A stretch of 64,000 nucleotides of DNA, from NCBI RefSeq assembly GCF_029223865.1, contig NZ_CP119520.1, forward strand, positions 1,178,001-1,242,000, given 5' to 3'. The translations under genes were made by a program, and so were the position numbers. Origin of the DNA: Telluria mixta. GTDB taxonomy: Bacteria; Pseudomonadota; Gammaproteobacteria; Burkholderiales; Burkholderiaceae_D. Of this stretch, positions 56,601 through 64,000 are shown piece by piece. Every line of letters begins with the position of its first letter. Within the stretch, counting starts at the first letter, position 1. The notes under the pieces are model-generated. The model was not told where the DNA came from. It did no database searches and saw only the letters and a list, made by a program, of their open reading frames with translations.

Positions 56601-56805
56601 CGCTGGTCGCGTCGACGTTCAGGCGCTGCCCGGCGGCCGGCTTGGTGGCCGTGAGGCCGCTGACGCCGCCGTCATAGGTGGCGACCGGCTTGTCGGCCAA
56701 CTGGACGATGTAGGAGCGGCGGACTTCGCCGTCGGCATAGGCGTGGGTGGCGGCCGCGACGGTCAGCGCGAACAGGACGGCCGAAGTGATGGGACGCAGT
56801 TTCAT
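53653..56805 (-). CDS. Secreted S8 (cucumisin-like) subtilisin family protease
   Basis: The protein is 1,050 residues: a signal peptide (about 1-24), an I9 inhibitor prodomain (about 30-130), and a subtilisin domain interrupted by a PA domain (about 420-540). The triad is Asp169 in IVDGGIWPEH, His258 in GHGGHGDHTAST and Ser609 in GTSMASPHVAG, with oxyanion Asn367 in ASAGNSGP. The usual HGTH is HGDH here. Two beta-sandwich domains (fibronectin-III-like and a proprotein-type region) occupy about 720-1,010. It ends in KQAKVE with no sorting signal. It degrades proteins outside the cell or in the periplasm. The PEP-CTERM gene ends 18 nt upstream, so they share an operon. Confidence 0.94.
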   Translation of the reverse strand: MKLRPITSAVLFALTVAAATHAYADGEVRRSYIVQLADKPVATYDGGVSGLTATKPAAGQRLNVDATSVQNYITYLETKQSDVLSTVNKAQVTNEYKVVFNGFSALLTDAEVRALKKNPGVASISADNILQLDTSYTPTFLGLDKPGGLWDQLGGQDKAGEGIIIGIVDGGIWPEHDSFADRVDENGNPSRDGSKLAYTAPPASWKGICQVGEGFAVTDCNNKLIGARYFKQPTQTLHWTEFLSARDSVAGAEGHGGHGDHTASTAGGNAHVTATTNGLSLGKITGMAPRARIAAYKVCWTDGGTGLNGCATSNSVAAIEQAVKDGVNVINFSIGPNAGGGAFNEPTEVAFLGAAAAGVFVAASAGNSGPATAPVAHISPWLTTVGNSTHNRTYAGDVALGNGVTVTGASGNANTPSSPLILAKDAGLAGVDPADPSLNLCFGPADGPTTYLDPAKVTGKILVCDRGSNVLVNKSANGKTAGAVGVIIANTPTSAQTTLNQAHSISTVHISSTDGATLKAYYASTPGATAALNNLRGIVDPKIVAPQMNSSSSRGPNVANANIMKPDVTAPGTDILAAVSADLTKAQRNAVAAGAPAPSKDFAFYTGTSMASPHVAGIAALLKQRHPDWTPAMIKSALMTTAYDTFNDGQNGAVSWDSSARTTGTLPWGQGAGHVAPSTAVDPGLVYDLATIDYARFLCGLGITNVFSPGTCAAVGTIQPYNLNLPSLTAANVLGIQTLTRTVKNVGGSAATYNVNATLPGYTVDVQPATLNLAPGASATYTVKLTRTSAPMNTWVYGKLTWSDGTHTVRSPLTARASTIAVPATVQSEATSGTKVVTIGTGYAGSLSLAKAGLIPATEFSSTVVTATNTANSVCTGGGGTGVNVHTVTIPAGTTTARFALYDSDTVGTGNGLSDLDLVVARGTTVVGTSGGQTSNEMVTLTNPPAGEYKVCVVGYDPVGGSATYKLSSWVLSPTVTGGNFKAVAPSQVALGGTASVALSWSGLATGKRHLGSVAYVTGGSTVGTTIVEVDTTDPIPLFQNAGNKQAKVE

Positions 56806-56823
56806 GGTCGGTACCTCGGCGGC

Positions 56824-57606
56824 TCAGATGGTGTTGGACGAAGGGGCGGACTTGCGGCGGCGCGCCAGGAACGCGCCCATGCCCAGGCCGATCAGCGCGA
56901 GGCTGCCCGGCTCCGGCACTTCGGCCAGTGCGAGGTTGTCGATGGCGAACTGGGCCTGGTAGATCGACGGATCGGAAATGTCCGGCGCCACGGTGCAGCC
57001 GCCGTTACCGTCGAACAGGCAGGCGCGGATCGTCAGGCCCGTCAGCTCAGCGTAGCCGAAGCCCGCCGGCAGCGTGGCCGAGTCGAACAGGGGATCGCCG
57101 TTGCTGTCGGTGCCCGGGAAGTTGAGCGACCAGCCAACCGTGCCGCCGTTCGCGAGGGTGCCGGTCAGTTGCAGCTGGCCGTACGAGAAGTTCGCCAGGC
57201 CGCCGAACGGGGCGACGAAACCGAAATCGAGGCTGCGCAGGCTGAACCGGCCGCCGTCGTCCTTCTTGATGGTGACGCCGCCGTCGTTCAGGCCCAGGTA
57301 GGAATGGCTCGTGTTGTTGGTCGGGCAGCCGCCCAGCCAGCAGCTGGTCGGGTCCATGCCGTTGAGGAGCAGGCCGACGACGCCGCTCGTGCCGCCGTGG
57401 TTGTCGACCGCCTGCAGGGTGTAGCCGGCCTCGCCGACGGTGTCGCCGTCGACATAAATACCGTCGGGGCTCAGGGATTCGAAGTTCACCACGGCAGCGG
57501 TGGCGGTTGCCGAGCCCAGCAGCGCGAGCGCGGTGGCTACGCCGAGGACCAGTTTGTTCAGCCCGGGTTGGGCACGGGATACGCAAGAAGTCGGATTGGT
57601 TGTCAT
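56824..57606 (-). CDS. PEP-CTERM sorting domain protein, paired with a protease
   Basis: The protein is 260 residues from ATG 57606 (AAGGCGAG upstream). A longer N-terminal region with a hydrophobic stretch (KLVLGVATALALLGSATATA) is the signal. The body (about 35-225) has four cysteines (CWLGGCP and CLFDGNGGC) and a beta-sandwich look. The C-terminus is EVPEPGSLALIGLGMGAFLA followed by RRRK, the PEP-CTERM tail. It precedes the subtilase gene by 18 nt, so substrate, anchor or processing partner are all possible. No sigma-54 site like the one at 4920 was found upstream. Confidence 0.9.
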   Translation of the reverse strand: MTTNPTSCVSRAQPGLNKLVLGVATALALLGSATATAAVVNFESLSPDGIYVDGDTVGEAGYTLQAVDNHGGTSGVVGLLLNGMDPTSCWLGGCPTNNTSHSYLGLNDGGVTIKKDDGGRFSLRSLDFGFVAPFGGLANFSYGQLQLTGTLANGGTVGWSLNFPGTDSNGDPLFDSATLPAGFGYAELTGLTIRACLFDGNGGCTVAPDISDPSIYQAQFAIDNLALAEVPEPGSLALIGLGMGAFLARRRKSAPSSNTI

Positions 57607-58098
57607 GTCTCTCGCCTTGAAATGGAAGCACCGATGGGTATCGGACCTACGTGTTTTTTTACCAACAGCACGACTTTTCAATGTAGCAAGAAAACAATAT
57701 TTATTCGAAAAAAAATATCCGAATTAACTATTGTGCTGATCTCTTGATATTGAACAAAATTTGGATTTCCCTATGAAAACAGCCATACCGAAACGCAAGA
57801 AATTGTCGTTTTTTAATTACAAGTCGCTACAAATACAAAAATTGCTAGACGGACATCATTGCGTGTGCTAATCCTTTGCAAATATATCCTCATGGAAATA
57901 TGACAAGGTTTGAACGCGTCGGTGCAGACACTTTGCCAAGAACCGTTTCAGTCCTTGCAAATGTTCATGCTTGATTGAAAACTTGGGTACAAAAGGATGA
58001 CGCCATTTGGTTGCTCACAGGCCACAAACGTTCGCTGGAGACACTCTGACAGAGTATGATTACGCTTCCCCGCAGCAGACTCGAGAGACCTATCCAGG
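57607..58098. other. AT-rich intergenic region between PEP-CTERM and glycan locus
   Basis: These 492 nt are clearly AT-rich. They must hold the promoters of the PEP-CTERM-protease operon (left) and of the glycan locus (right), but no consensus box stands out. A 32-codon open frame starts at 57773 with no ribosome site and is not called a gene. Confidence 0.6.
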
Positions 58099-60567
58099 AT
58101 GAATGTTCCCGCGCACACCGATGCTTTGTTCCGCCAGGCCGAACGTGGCGTGCTGCCGCTCGGTGAACTGTTCCAGGGTGCGCAGACGCTGGTCGAGCTG
58201 GGGTTGCAGCAGGAAGCCATCCGGTTATACGAATCCTGGATCGCGCACACGGCCTCCCCGGCCGCGTACGCCGCCTGCTTCAACCTCGCCGTCGCGCGCG
58301 GCAATGTGGGGGACGATGCGGGCGCCGCCCGCGATTACCTGAAGGCGATCGAACTCGCCCCCGGCTTCGTCGAGGCGCGCCTGAATCTCGGCACGCTGTA
58401 CGAACGCATGAACCGGCCCGACGACGCGCTGGCCGCATGGCAGGGCATCCTCGCCGACATCCCGGACCTGGCCGCGAAGCCGGCACTGCACGTGCAGGCC
58501 CTGAACAACCTGGGCCGCCTGTGCGAAATCCGCAAGCGCCTGCCGGAAGCGCTGGACTATCTCACGCGCAGCCTGGAACTCGACCCGGACCAGCCCAAGG
58601 TCATCACGCACTGGGTACACCTGCGCCAGAAGCTGTGCGTGTGGCCCATCTACGCGGCCTTTGCGGGCGTCACGGTGGAAGAACAGCGCCGCCACACGTC
58701 GGCGCTCGCGATGCTGGGCGCGTCGCCCGATCCGGCCGAGCAACTGGCCGCGTCGCTCAACTTCGTCGAGCGCAAGGTGCACGCGGCGCCCGAGCAACTG
58801 GCGCCGGCCGGGGGCTATGCCCACAAGCGCATCCGCATCGGCTATCTGTCGTCCGACCTGTGCTCGCATGCGGTGTCGATCCTGACGGCCGAACTGTACG
58901 AACTGCACGACCGTTCCCGCGTCGAGGTCTACGCGTTTTCCTGGAGCCGCGAAGACAATTCGCCGCTGCGCGCCCGCGTGGTCGGCGCGATGGACCACTA
59001 TATCCGCATCGACCGCATGACGGACGAGGAAGCGGCGCGCTGTATCCGCTCGCACGAGATCGACATCCTCGTCGACCTGCACGGCCTCACCTTGGGCGCG
59101 CGCGCCGACATCCTCGGCTGGCGTCCCGCCCCCGTGCAACTGACGTGGCTGGGCTTTCCCGGCCCGACGGCGGTGCCCGGCATCGACTACGTGGTGGCCG
59201 ACGACTTCGTGTTCCCTTTCGCACTGGAGCCGCACTTCACGGAACGGCCGCTGCGCATGCCGCACACGTTCCAGATCAACGACCGCCGCCGTGCCATCGG
59301 TCCCACGTCCACGCGCGCGGCGAACGGCCTGCCGGACGGCGCGTTCGTGTTCTGCTCCTTCAACAGCAATTTCAAGATCACGCCCGAAGTGTTCGACAGC
59401 TGGATGCGCATCCTGAAGCAGGTGCCGGACAGCGTGCTGTGGATGGTGGCCGACAGCGACGCCACCCGCGCCAACCTCGTGCGCGAGGCCGAGGCGCGCG
59501 GCGTGCAAGGCAGCCGCCTGCTGTTCGCGGGACGCGTGGCGCCGGCCGATTACCTGGCCCGCTTCCGCCTGGCCGACCTGTTCCTCGACACGAACCCGTT
59601 CAACGGCGGCACCACCGCCAGCGACGCCCTGTGGGCCGGCCTCCCCGTGCTGACGTGGGCCGGCCAGACCTTCTGCTCGCGCATGGCGGGCAGCCTGCTG
59701 CGCGCGGTGGGCCTGCCGGAACTCGTCACGCACGCGCTGGAAGACTACGAGGCGCTCGCCATCGCCCTCGGCAACGACCGCCCGCGCATGGACGCGCTGC
59801 GCGCGCGCCTCGCGGCCAACCGCGACGCGAGCCCCCTGTTCGACACGCCGCGCTTCGTGCGCGACTACGAAGACCTGCTGGCCACCGTCGTCCGGCGTCC
59901 GGCAGGCGTCGAACCGGTCGACGAGCCGACGGTCGCCCGCATGCAGGAAGTACCGCCGCCCGCGCAACTGACGCTGCAGCAGGAGAGCATGCTGTCGCTG
60001 CTGCGTCCCGGCATGCACAGCATCGTCGAAGTGGGCGGCGCGACACTCGCGCAAGGCTGGCGCTCGCGCGCACCGCTGTCGCATTACACGGCCGTCGGTG
60101 CCCCCGCCGGATGGAGCACCGCCGCCATCGAGCGCGACGCCGAACAACTGACGGACGCCGACTGGCAGCAACTGGCCGCGGCCCAGTGCTGGCTGTTTCC
60201 GGAAACGCTGGAACGCCTGCGCGACCCGTGGGCGTTCCTCGCGCGCCTGCGCCGCCAGGCACTTGGTCCCGTGGAGCTGGTCGCGTGCGTCAACAACGGC
60301 CAGCACTGGCTCGGACAGGCGCTGCGCGCCGCGGGCAACATGCCGGACCGGCGCAACCTGCACCTGTTCACGCGCGCGTCGCTCGCGGCGCTGCTGGCCG
60401 AAAACGGCTTCACGCTCGTCGCCATGACGACCGTGAACGCACAGCAGCCGCCGCAAGTCGTGCTGGACGCGATCCGCGCCCTGGCCGCTGCCAGCGGCGC
60501 CGATCCCGAGCTGGCCGTGCAGGATGCCCTGCCCTATCAATACCTGGTGCGCGCCATCGCCGCCTGA
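58099..60567 (+). CDS. TPR-SPINDLY (GT41-like) glycosyltransferase with a degenerate methyltransferase tail
   Basis: The protein is 822 residues. TPR-like repeats cover about 1-190. The GT41 (SPINDLY/OGT-type) catalytic region runs about 230-600, with RIRIGYLSSDLCSHAV, VDLHGLTLGARADILGWRPA, FCSFNSNFKITPEVFDSWMR and FLDTNPFNGGTTASDALWAG. The last 200 residues match the methyltransferase half of the next gene (NLHLFTRASLAALLAENGF against DLHLFTRATILDLLRAAGF, and LAVQDALPYQYLVRA against LAVQDAQAWQFVIVA) but lack a proper SAM motif. It probably attaches a sugar to a protein. First gene of the glycan locus. Confidence 0.9.
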   Translation: MNVPAHTDALFRQAERGVLPLGELFQGAQTLVELGLQQEAIRLYESWIAHTASPAAYAACFNLAVARGNVGDDAGAARDYLKAIELAPGFVEARLNLGTLYERMNRPDDALAAWQGILADIPDLAAKPALHVQALNNLGRLCEIRKRLPEALDYLTRSLELDPDQPKVITHWVHLRQKLCVWPIYAAFAGVTVEEQRRHTSALAMLGASPDPAEQLAASLNFVERKVHAAPEQLAPAGGYAHKRIRIGYLSSDLCSHAVSILTAELYELHDRSRVEVYAFSWSREDNSPLRARVVGAMDHYIRIDRMTDEEAARCIRSHEIDILVDLHGLTLGARADILGWRPAPVQLTWLGFPGPTAVPGIDYVVADDFVFPFALEPHFTERPLRMPHTFQINDRRRAIGPTSTRAANGLPDGAFVFCSFNSNFKITPEVFDSWMRILKQVPDSVLWMVADSDATRANLVREAEARGVQGSRLLFAGRVAPADYLARFRLADLFLDTNPFNGGTTASDALWAGLPVLTWAGQTFCSRMAGSLLRAVGLPELVTHALEDYEALAIALGNDRPRMDALRARLAANRDASPLFDTPRFVRDYEDLLATVVRRPAGVEPVDEPTVARMQEVPPPAQLTLQQESMLSLLRPGMHSIVEVGGATLAQGWRSRAPLSHYTAVGAPAGWSTAAIERDAEQLTDADWQQLAAAQCWLFPETLERLRDPWAFLARLRRQALGPVELVACVNNGQHWLGQALRAAGNMPDRRNLHLFTRASLAALLAENGFTLVAMTTVNAQQPPQVVLDAIRALAAASGADPELAVQDALPYQYLVRAIAA

Positions 60568-60589
60568 CTCACCGGAACAACCGGAAAAC

Positions 60590-61900
60590 ATGGACAACGC
60601 CATCGCCAACATCCCCGTCGTCACGGTCTCGTACAACTCGCCGGACCTGATCGAAGCCCTGCTGCGCACGTTCCGCCAGTTCTATCCGAACAAGGTGTAC
60701 GTGATCGACGGCTCGCGTCCCGAGATCGCCGAACAGATCGCGCCCGTGACGGCGCGCTTCCCGAACGTCGAATTCATCCCGTTCGGCTACAACATCCACC
60801 ACGGCCCCGGCATGACGTGGGCGATCGAGAACCTGCCGCTGTCCGGCCAGGTGCTGTTCCTCGACTCGGACGTGGAGATCAAGCGCGCCGGCTTCCTCGA
60901 GTCGCTGCACTCGCACCTCCAGCCCGGCATGTGGGGCGTGGGCGGCATCCAGCAGGTCAACGAGCAGGGCTACGACCGTCCGGACGACGGCGAGGTCGCG
61001 TACCTGCACCCGGCCTGCATGCTCGTCGACATCGACGTCGTGCGCCGCTGGCCCCTGCCGATCAAGCACGGCGCGCCCCTGATCACGACCATGCTCGCCA
61101 TCCACCGTGCCGGCCGCCATGACCTGATCGGCCACGTGGACTGGGTCAAGGACGATTTTCATTCGCCCGACGCGATCCACTTCATCAGGCATCCGTGGCA
61201 GGGCACCGTCAAGCGCACGGGCGGCTATCACTACGACCTGCCGTCGGCCGGCAGCGAAGTCAATGCCTACCTGCTGCACTTCATGCCGGAAGATGCGCAG
61301 CGCGTCGTCGACGTCGGCTGCGGCGACGGCACGTTCGCCAAGGCCTACCGCGCCCGCTTCCCGATCGTGCGCTACACCGGCATCGAGAAGGACGCGAAGC
61401 TGGCCGACCTGGCGCGCCCGCATTGCGACTACGTGTTCAACGCCGACGTCGAAACGGCCGACTGGCGCCTCGGCGCACACACGGCCGGCGCCGACTGCTG
61501 GGTGCTGGGCGACGTGCTCTCCCAGGTGCGCGACCCGGCCGCCCTGCTGGCCATGGTGCGGCGCCAGATCGCGCCGGGCGGCAAGGTGGTCCTGTCGATC
61601 CGCAACAGCCAGCACTGGAGCGTGTTCGCGCGCCTCGCGCTGGGCGACCTGCACTACCGCGCCGACACGCCGGTGGCGCCGGGCGACCTGCACCTCTTTA
61701 CGCGCGCGACGATCCTGGACCTGCTGCGCGCCGCCGGTTTCAATTTCATCGGCGGCTCGCCGGTGGTACGCGACGAGCCGGGACGCGACGCCTTCCTGCC
61801 CGCCATCCGCGCGCTGGCCCAGGCGGGCAACACCGACGGCGAACTGGCCGTGCAGGATGCCCAGGCCTGGCAATTCGTGATCGTGGCGCAAGCCACCTGA
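60590..61900 (+). CDS. GT2 glycosyltransferase fused to a SAM methyltransferase
   Basis: The protein is 436 residues from ATG 60590. The GT2-like half (about 1-200) starts with IPVVTVSYNSPDLIEALLR and has the metal-binding FLDSDVEIKRAGF. The methyltransferase half (about 225-436) has motif I VVDVGCGDGTFAKAYRARFP, then a DVLSQVRDPAALLAMV helix and GGKVVLSIRNSQHWS. This pairs transfer of a sugar with its methylation in one chain. It is 22 nt after the GT41 gene and 12 nt before the next GT2, so all are one operon. The acceptor is unknown. Confidence 0.9.
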   Translation: MDNAIANIPVVTVSYNSPDLIEALLRTFRQFYPNKVYVIDGSRPEIAEQIAPVTARFPNVEFIPFGYNIHHGPGMTWAIENLPLSGQVLFLDSDVEIKRAGFLESLHSHLQPGMWGVGGIQQVNEQGYDRPDDGEVAYLHPACMLVDIDVVRRWPLPIKHGAPLITTMLAIHRAGRHDLIGHVDWVKDDFHSPDAIHFIRHPWQGTVKRTGGYHYDLPSAGSEVNAYLLHFMPEDAQRVVDVGCGDGTFAKAYRARFPIVRYTGIEKDAKLADLARPHCDYVFNADVETADWRLGAHTAGADCWVLGDVLSQVRDPAALLAMVRRQIAPGGKVVLSIRNSQHWSVFARLALGDLHYRADTPVAPGDLHLFTRATILDLLRAAGFNFIGGSPVVRDEPGRDAFLPAIRALAQAGNTDGELAVQDAQAWQFVIVAQAT

Positions 61901-61912
61901 CGGGAGATCCCC

Positions 61913-62791
61913 ATGCACTACCCCAAAGTCAGCATCGTCATCCCGTCGTACAAGGCCGAGCACTTCGAGCAATGCCTGCGCTCGGCCATCGGCCAGACGT
62001 ATCCGAACACCGAGATCGTCGTCAGCGACAACTGCAAAACGGAAGCCATCCGCGACATCTGCGCGCGCTTCCCCGGCGTCATCTACCAGCGCAACAGCGC
62101 CATCCGCGAAGCGAACGTGCTGGCCGCGTTTTATTCGGGCAAAGGCGAGTTGATCAAGCCCCTGTTCGACGACGACATCCTGCATCCGTTCTGCATCGAG
62201 CGCATGGTCGCCGCGCTGCAGGACCGGCCGGACGTACAACTCGTGTTCTCCGCCAGCCAGGTGATCGACGCCGCCAACCGCCGCGTCGAGACGCGCCGTC
62301 CGTACGAAGCCACCGGCAGCATGACGGGCCGCGACATGCAGCGCGACATGACGCTCGGCATGCGCAACTTCGTCGGCGAGTTCTCGACCATCCTGTGCCG
62401 GCGCGACACGCTGTGGAACATCGGTCCGAAGGCGCTGTTCGCCGTGGGCCCGCACGACTGCACGCACGGCCTGGCCGACGTCGCGGCCTACATCAACCTG
62501 GCCGCGGGCGGTTCGGCGTTCTACATCGACGAGGAACTGAGCTACTTCCGGCGCGATCCGGTGCTGCAGTCGAACTCGAACCCGAACGCGAACCCGAACT
62601 TCGGCTACTGCTTCTCCGACTACATCGACCTGCTGTGGGCCGCCCATGCGCAGGGCGTGATCACGACGGCGGAACTTGCCGGCACGCGCGACCAGGTGCA
62701 CGGCGTGTTCGAGACGCTGCGCGGCGTGTTCGCGCAGATCCCGCCCGCGTACGAACGCTACCTCGCTTACCTCGCCAACCTGAAGGATTGA
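61913..62791 (+). CDS. GT2-family glycosyltransferase
   Basis: The product is 292 residues, a typical GT-A fold enzyme: VSIVIPSYKAEHFEQCLRSA at the N-terminus, ALQDRPDVQL and the metal-binding FDDDILHPFCIERM. The C-terminal 100 residues have no extra domain. GGGAG precedes the ATG. It is 12 nt after the GT2-methyltransferase and 5 nt before the isomerase gene. It would add one residue to the growing glycan; donor and acceptor are not known. Confidence 0.92.
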   Translation: MHYPKVSIVIPSYKAEHFEQCLRSAIGQTYPNTEIVVSDNCKTEAIRDICARFPGVIYQRNSAIREANVLAAFYSGKGELIKPLFDDDILHPFCIERMVAALQDRPDVQLVFSASQVIDAANRRVETRRPYEATGSMTGRDMQRDMTLGMRNFVGEFSTILCRRDTLWNIGPKALFAVGPHDCTHGLADVAAYINLAAGGSAFYIDEELSYFRRDPVLQSNSNPNANPNFGYCFSDYIDLLWAAHAQGVITTAELAGTRDQVHGVFETLRGVFAQIPPAYERYLAYLANLKD

Positions 62792-62796
62792 TCATC

Positions 62797-63231
62797 ATGG
62801 CCATGATGGAACAGTGCCGCCTCATCGACCTGCCGAAACACCACGACCCGCGCGGCAACCTGTCGGTGGTCGAGGGCGGCATCCACATCCCGTTCGACAT
62901 CGAGCGCGTGTACTACCTGTACGACGTGCCGGGCGGCTCGGCGCGCGCGGGCCACGGCCACGTCGAGCTGCAGCAGCTGATGATCGCGATGTCCGGCAGC
63001 TTCGACGTCATCGTCGACGACGGCTACGAACGCAAGAAATTCCACCTGAACCGCTCGTACTACGGCCTGTACATCCCGAAGATGATGTGGCGCGAAGTGG
63101 AGAACTTTTCGTCCGGCGGCGTGTGCCTCGTGATGGCCTCGACCAAGTTCGACAAGGCGGACTACTACTACGACTACGACGAGTTCGCCGCGATGGTGCG
63201 CCGTCACGATTCCGAGAAAGCCAATCCATGA
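62797..63231 (+). CDS. dTDP-4-oxo-6-deoxyhexose 3,4-ketoisomerase (FdtA/QdtA-type cupin)
   Basis: The product is 144 residues from ATG 62797 (AAGG upstream). The motifs RGNLSVVEGG and FDIERVYYLYDVPGG, followed by RAGHGHVELQQLM with metal- or acid-base-type histidines, and the C-terminal tyrosine-rich YYYDYDEFAAM are those of the FdtA/QdtA cupins. They move the 4-keto group of dTDP-6-deoxy-4-oxoglucose to C3. Whether the gluco or galacto product is made cannot be told. It overlaps the next gene by 4 nt (ATGA). Confidence 0.93.
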   Translation: MAMMEQCRLIDLPKHHDPRGNLSVVEGGIHIPFDIERVYYLYDVPGGSARAGHGHVELQQLMIAMSGSFDVIVDDGYERKKFHLNRSYYGLYIPKMMWREVENFSSGGVCLVMASTKFDKADYYYDYDEFAAMVRRHDSEKANP

Positions 63232-64000
63232 GCATCCCGTTCCTCGACCTGAAGGCCATCAACCTGGCCCATGCCGCCGACCTGCAGGCCGCGTTTTCGC
63301 GCGTGCTGGAATCCGGCTGGTACATCCTGGGCAAGGAAGTCGAACAGTTCGAGCAGCGCTTCGCCGCCTATTGCGAAGCGAAGCACGGCATCGGCGTGGC
63401 CAACGGCCTCGATGCCATCATGCTGGCGCTGAAGGGCTACGGCATCCAGGCCGGCGACGAAGTCATCGTCCCGTCGAACACGTTCATCGCCACGTGGCTG
63501 GCCGTGAGCCAGTGCGGCGCGACGCCCGTGCCGGTGGAACCCGTCGAGGCGACGTTCAACCTCGACCCGGCCCTGGTGGAAGCCGCGATCACGCCGCGGA
63601 CGCGCGCGATCGTCGCCGTGCACCTGTACGGCCAGCCGGCCGACATGGGCCCGCTGCGCGCGCTGGCGGACAAGCACGGCCTGAAGCTCATCGAGGACGC
63701 CGCGCAGGCCCACGGCGCGCGTTACAAGGGCCGGCGCACGGGCAGCCTCGGTCACGCGGCCGCGTTCAGCTTTTATCCCGGCAAGAACCTGGGCGCCCTG
63801 GGCGACGGCGGCGGCATCGTCACGGACGACGACGCGCTTGACACCATCGTGCGCACCTACCGCAATTACGGTTCGCAAAAGAAATACCACAACCTCGTGC
63901 AAGGCTTTAACTCGCGCCTGGACGAGCTGCAGGCCGCGTTCCTGTCCGTCAAACTGGCCGCGCTGGATGCCGACAATGCCGCGCGCCGCGCCGTTGCCGC
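63228..64000 (+). CDS. DegT/DnrJ-family sugar 3-aminotransferase (FdtB/QdtB-type), 3' end outside window
   Basis: 257 codons are visible of about 370 expected. MSIPFLDLKAINLAHAADLQ starts the protein, GVANGLDAIMLALKGYGIQA is the cofactor-phosphate loop, IEDAAQAHGA holds the cofactor-stacking Asp region, and SFYPGKNLGALGDGG carries the PLP lysine. It transfers an amino group to C3 of the product of the preceding isomerase. The 4-nt overlap and shared pathway make dTDP-3-amino-3,6-dideoxyhexose synthesis very likely. An N-acetyltransferase (FdtC/QdtC) would be expected next. Confidence 0.93.
   Translation, partial: MSIPFLDLKAINLAHAADLQAAFSRVLESGWYILGKEVEQFEQRFAAYCEAKHGIGVANGLDAIMLALKGYGIQAGDEVIVPSNTFIATWLAVSQCGATPVPVEPVEATFNLDPALVEAAITPRTRAIVAVHLYGQPADMGPLRALADKHGLKLIEDAAQAHGARYKGRRTGSLGHAAAFSFYPGKNLGALGDGGGIVTDDDALDTIVRTYRNYGSQKKYHNLVQGFNSRLDELQAAFLSVKLAALDADNAARRAVA

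Noticed and set aside
53488..57747. Open frame of about 1,419 codons on the plus strand opposite the subtilase and the PEP-CTERM gene
   Set aside because: Arg/Ala-rich with no known motif; the minus strand has two complete, well-supported genes.
57773..57871. 32-codon open frame (MKTAIPKRKKLSFFN...) in the AT-rich gap
   Set aside because: No ribosome site, no conservation evidence, and open frames of this size are expected by chance in AT-rich DNA.

Overview
The window is about 64 kb of high-GC chromosome with beta-proteobacterial, probably Oxalobacteraceae (Massilia/Duganella-like), gene content. This rests on the gene families together: PEP-CTERM proteins, orphan giant RTX/DUF4214 proteins, Ohr/OhrR, a cucumisin-like subtilase, YgjV and DUF1059 proteins. 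No phage, plasmid, integrase, intact insertion sequence or CRISPR array was seen. No species can be named from the sequence alone.

Layout. 1-3.4 kb (minus): the end of a molybdenum hydroxylase operon (2Fe-2S subunit, then a Tat-exported molybdopterin subunit cut by the window edge), then DsbC and a UbiH-type flavin hydroxylase. 3.5-5.2 kb: tRNA-Phe, an MmcQ/YjbR protein, and a PEP-CTERM protein preceded by a textbook sigma-54 promoter and an AT-rich spacer. 5.2-10.4 kb: two alpha/beta hydrolases, an AraC regulator, a carboxylesterase, a first Ohr and a 25-residue membrane microprotein. 10.5-20.2 kb: a SWIM-SNF2 helicase, YgjV, a COG4315 lipoprotein-like protein, a Liv-type binding protein with a glycine-tailed membrane protein, a SnoaL-like protein, an M13 peptidase and a CAP-domain protein. 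20.2-22.9 kb: a peroxide-defence block (ohrR-ohr and a catalase) with readable OhrR-like and OxyR-like sites.

23.0-34.8 kb: two tandem giant modular RTX proteins (about 1,837 and 2,065 residues). They have five and six copies of a beta-roll plus secretion-target-like module, a Pro-Thr linker and a DUF4214 C-terminus. Their last 700 nt are about 98% identical while the bodies have diverged, which suggests duplication followed by C-terminal gene conversion. 34.8-43.6 kb: a hydrolase, a chemoreceptor, a thioesterase, a second identical tRNA-Phe, a four-PAS GGDEF-EAL protein, DUF1059, a PhnA/YjdM-like protein and a GH39 glycosidase. 43.7-50.0 kb: two more RTX proteins, convergent and 11 nt apart; the larger is broken by a one-base frameshift.

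50.2-57.6 kb: a DUF2945 protein, a HAD phosphatase, a MurG/MGDG-like glycosyltransferase coupled to a small membrane protein, a putative lipoprotein, and an operon of a PEP-CTERM protein with a secreted subtilase. 58.1-64 kb: a glycan locus with a TPR-SPINDLY (GT41) transferase carrying a degenerate methyltransferase tail, a GT2-methyltransferase fusion, a GT2, an FdtA/QdtA-type ketoisomerase and an FdtB/QdtB-type aminotransferase cut by the window end. The last two indicate a dTDP-3-amino-3,6-dideoxyhexose.

Taken together the window is dominated by cell-surface and secreted products (RTX, PEP-CTERM, proteases, glycan) and by peroxide defence. No type I secretion genes and no exosortase lie in the window, so the RTX and PEP-CTERM proteins must rely on machinery encoded elsewhere.
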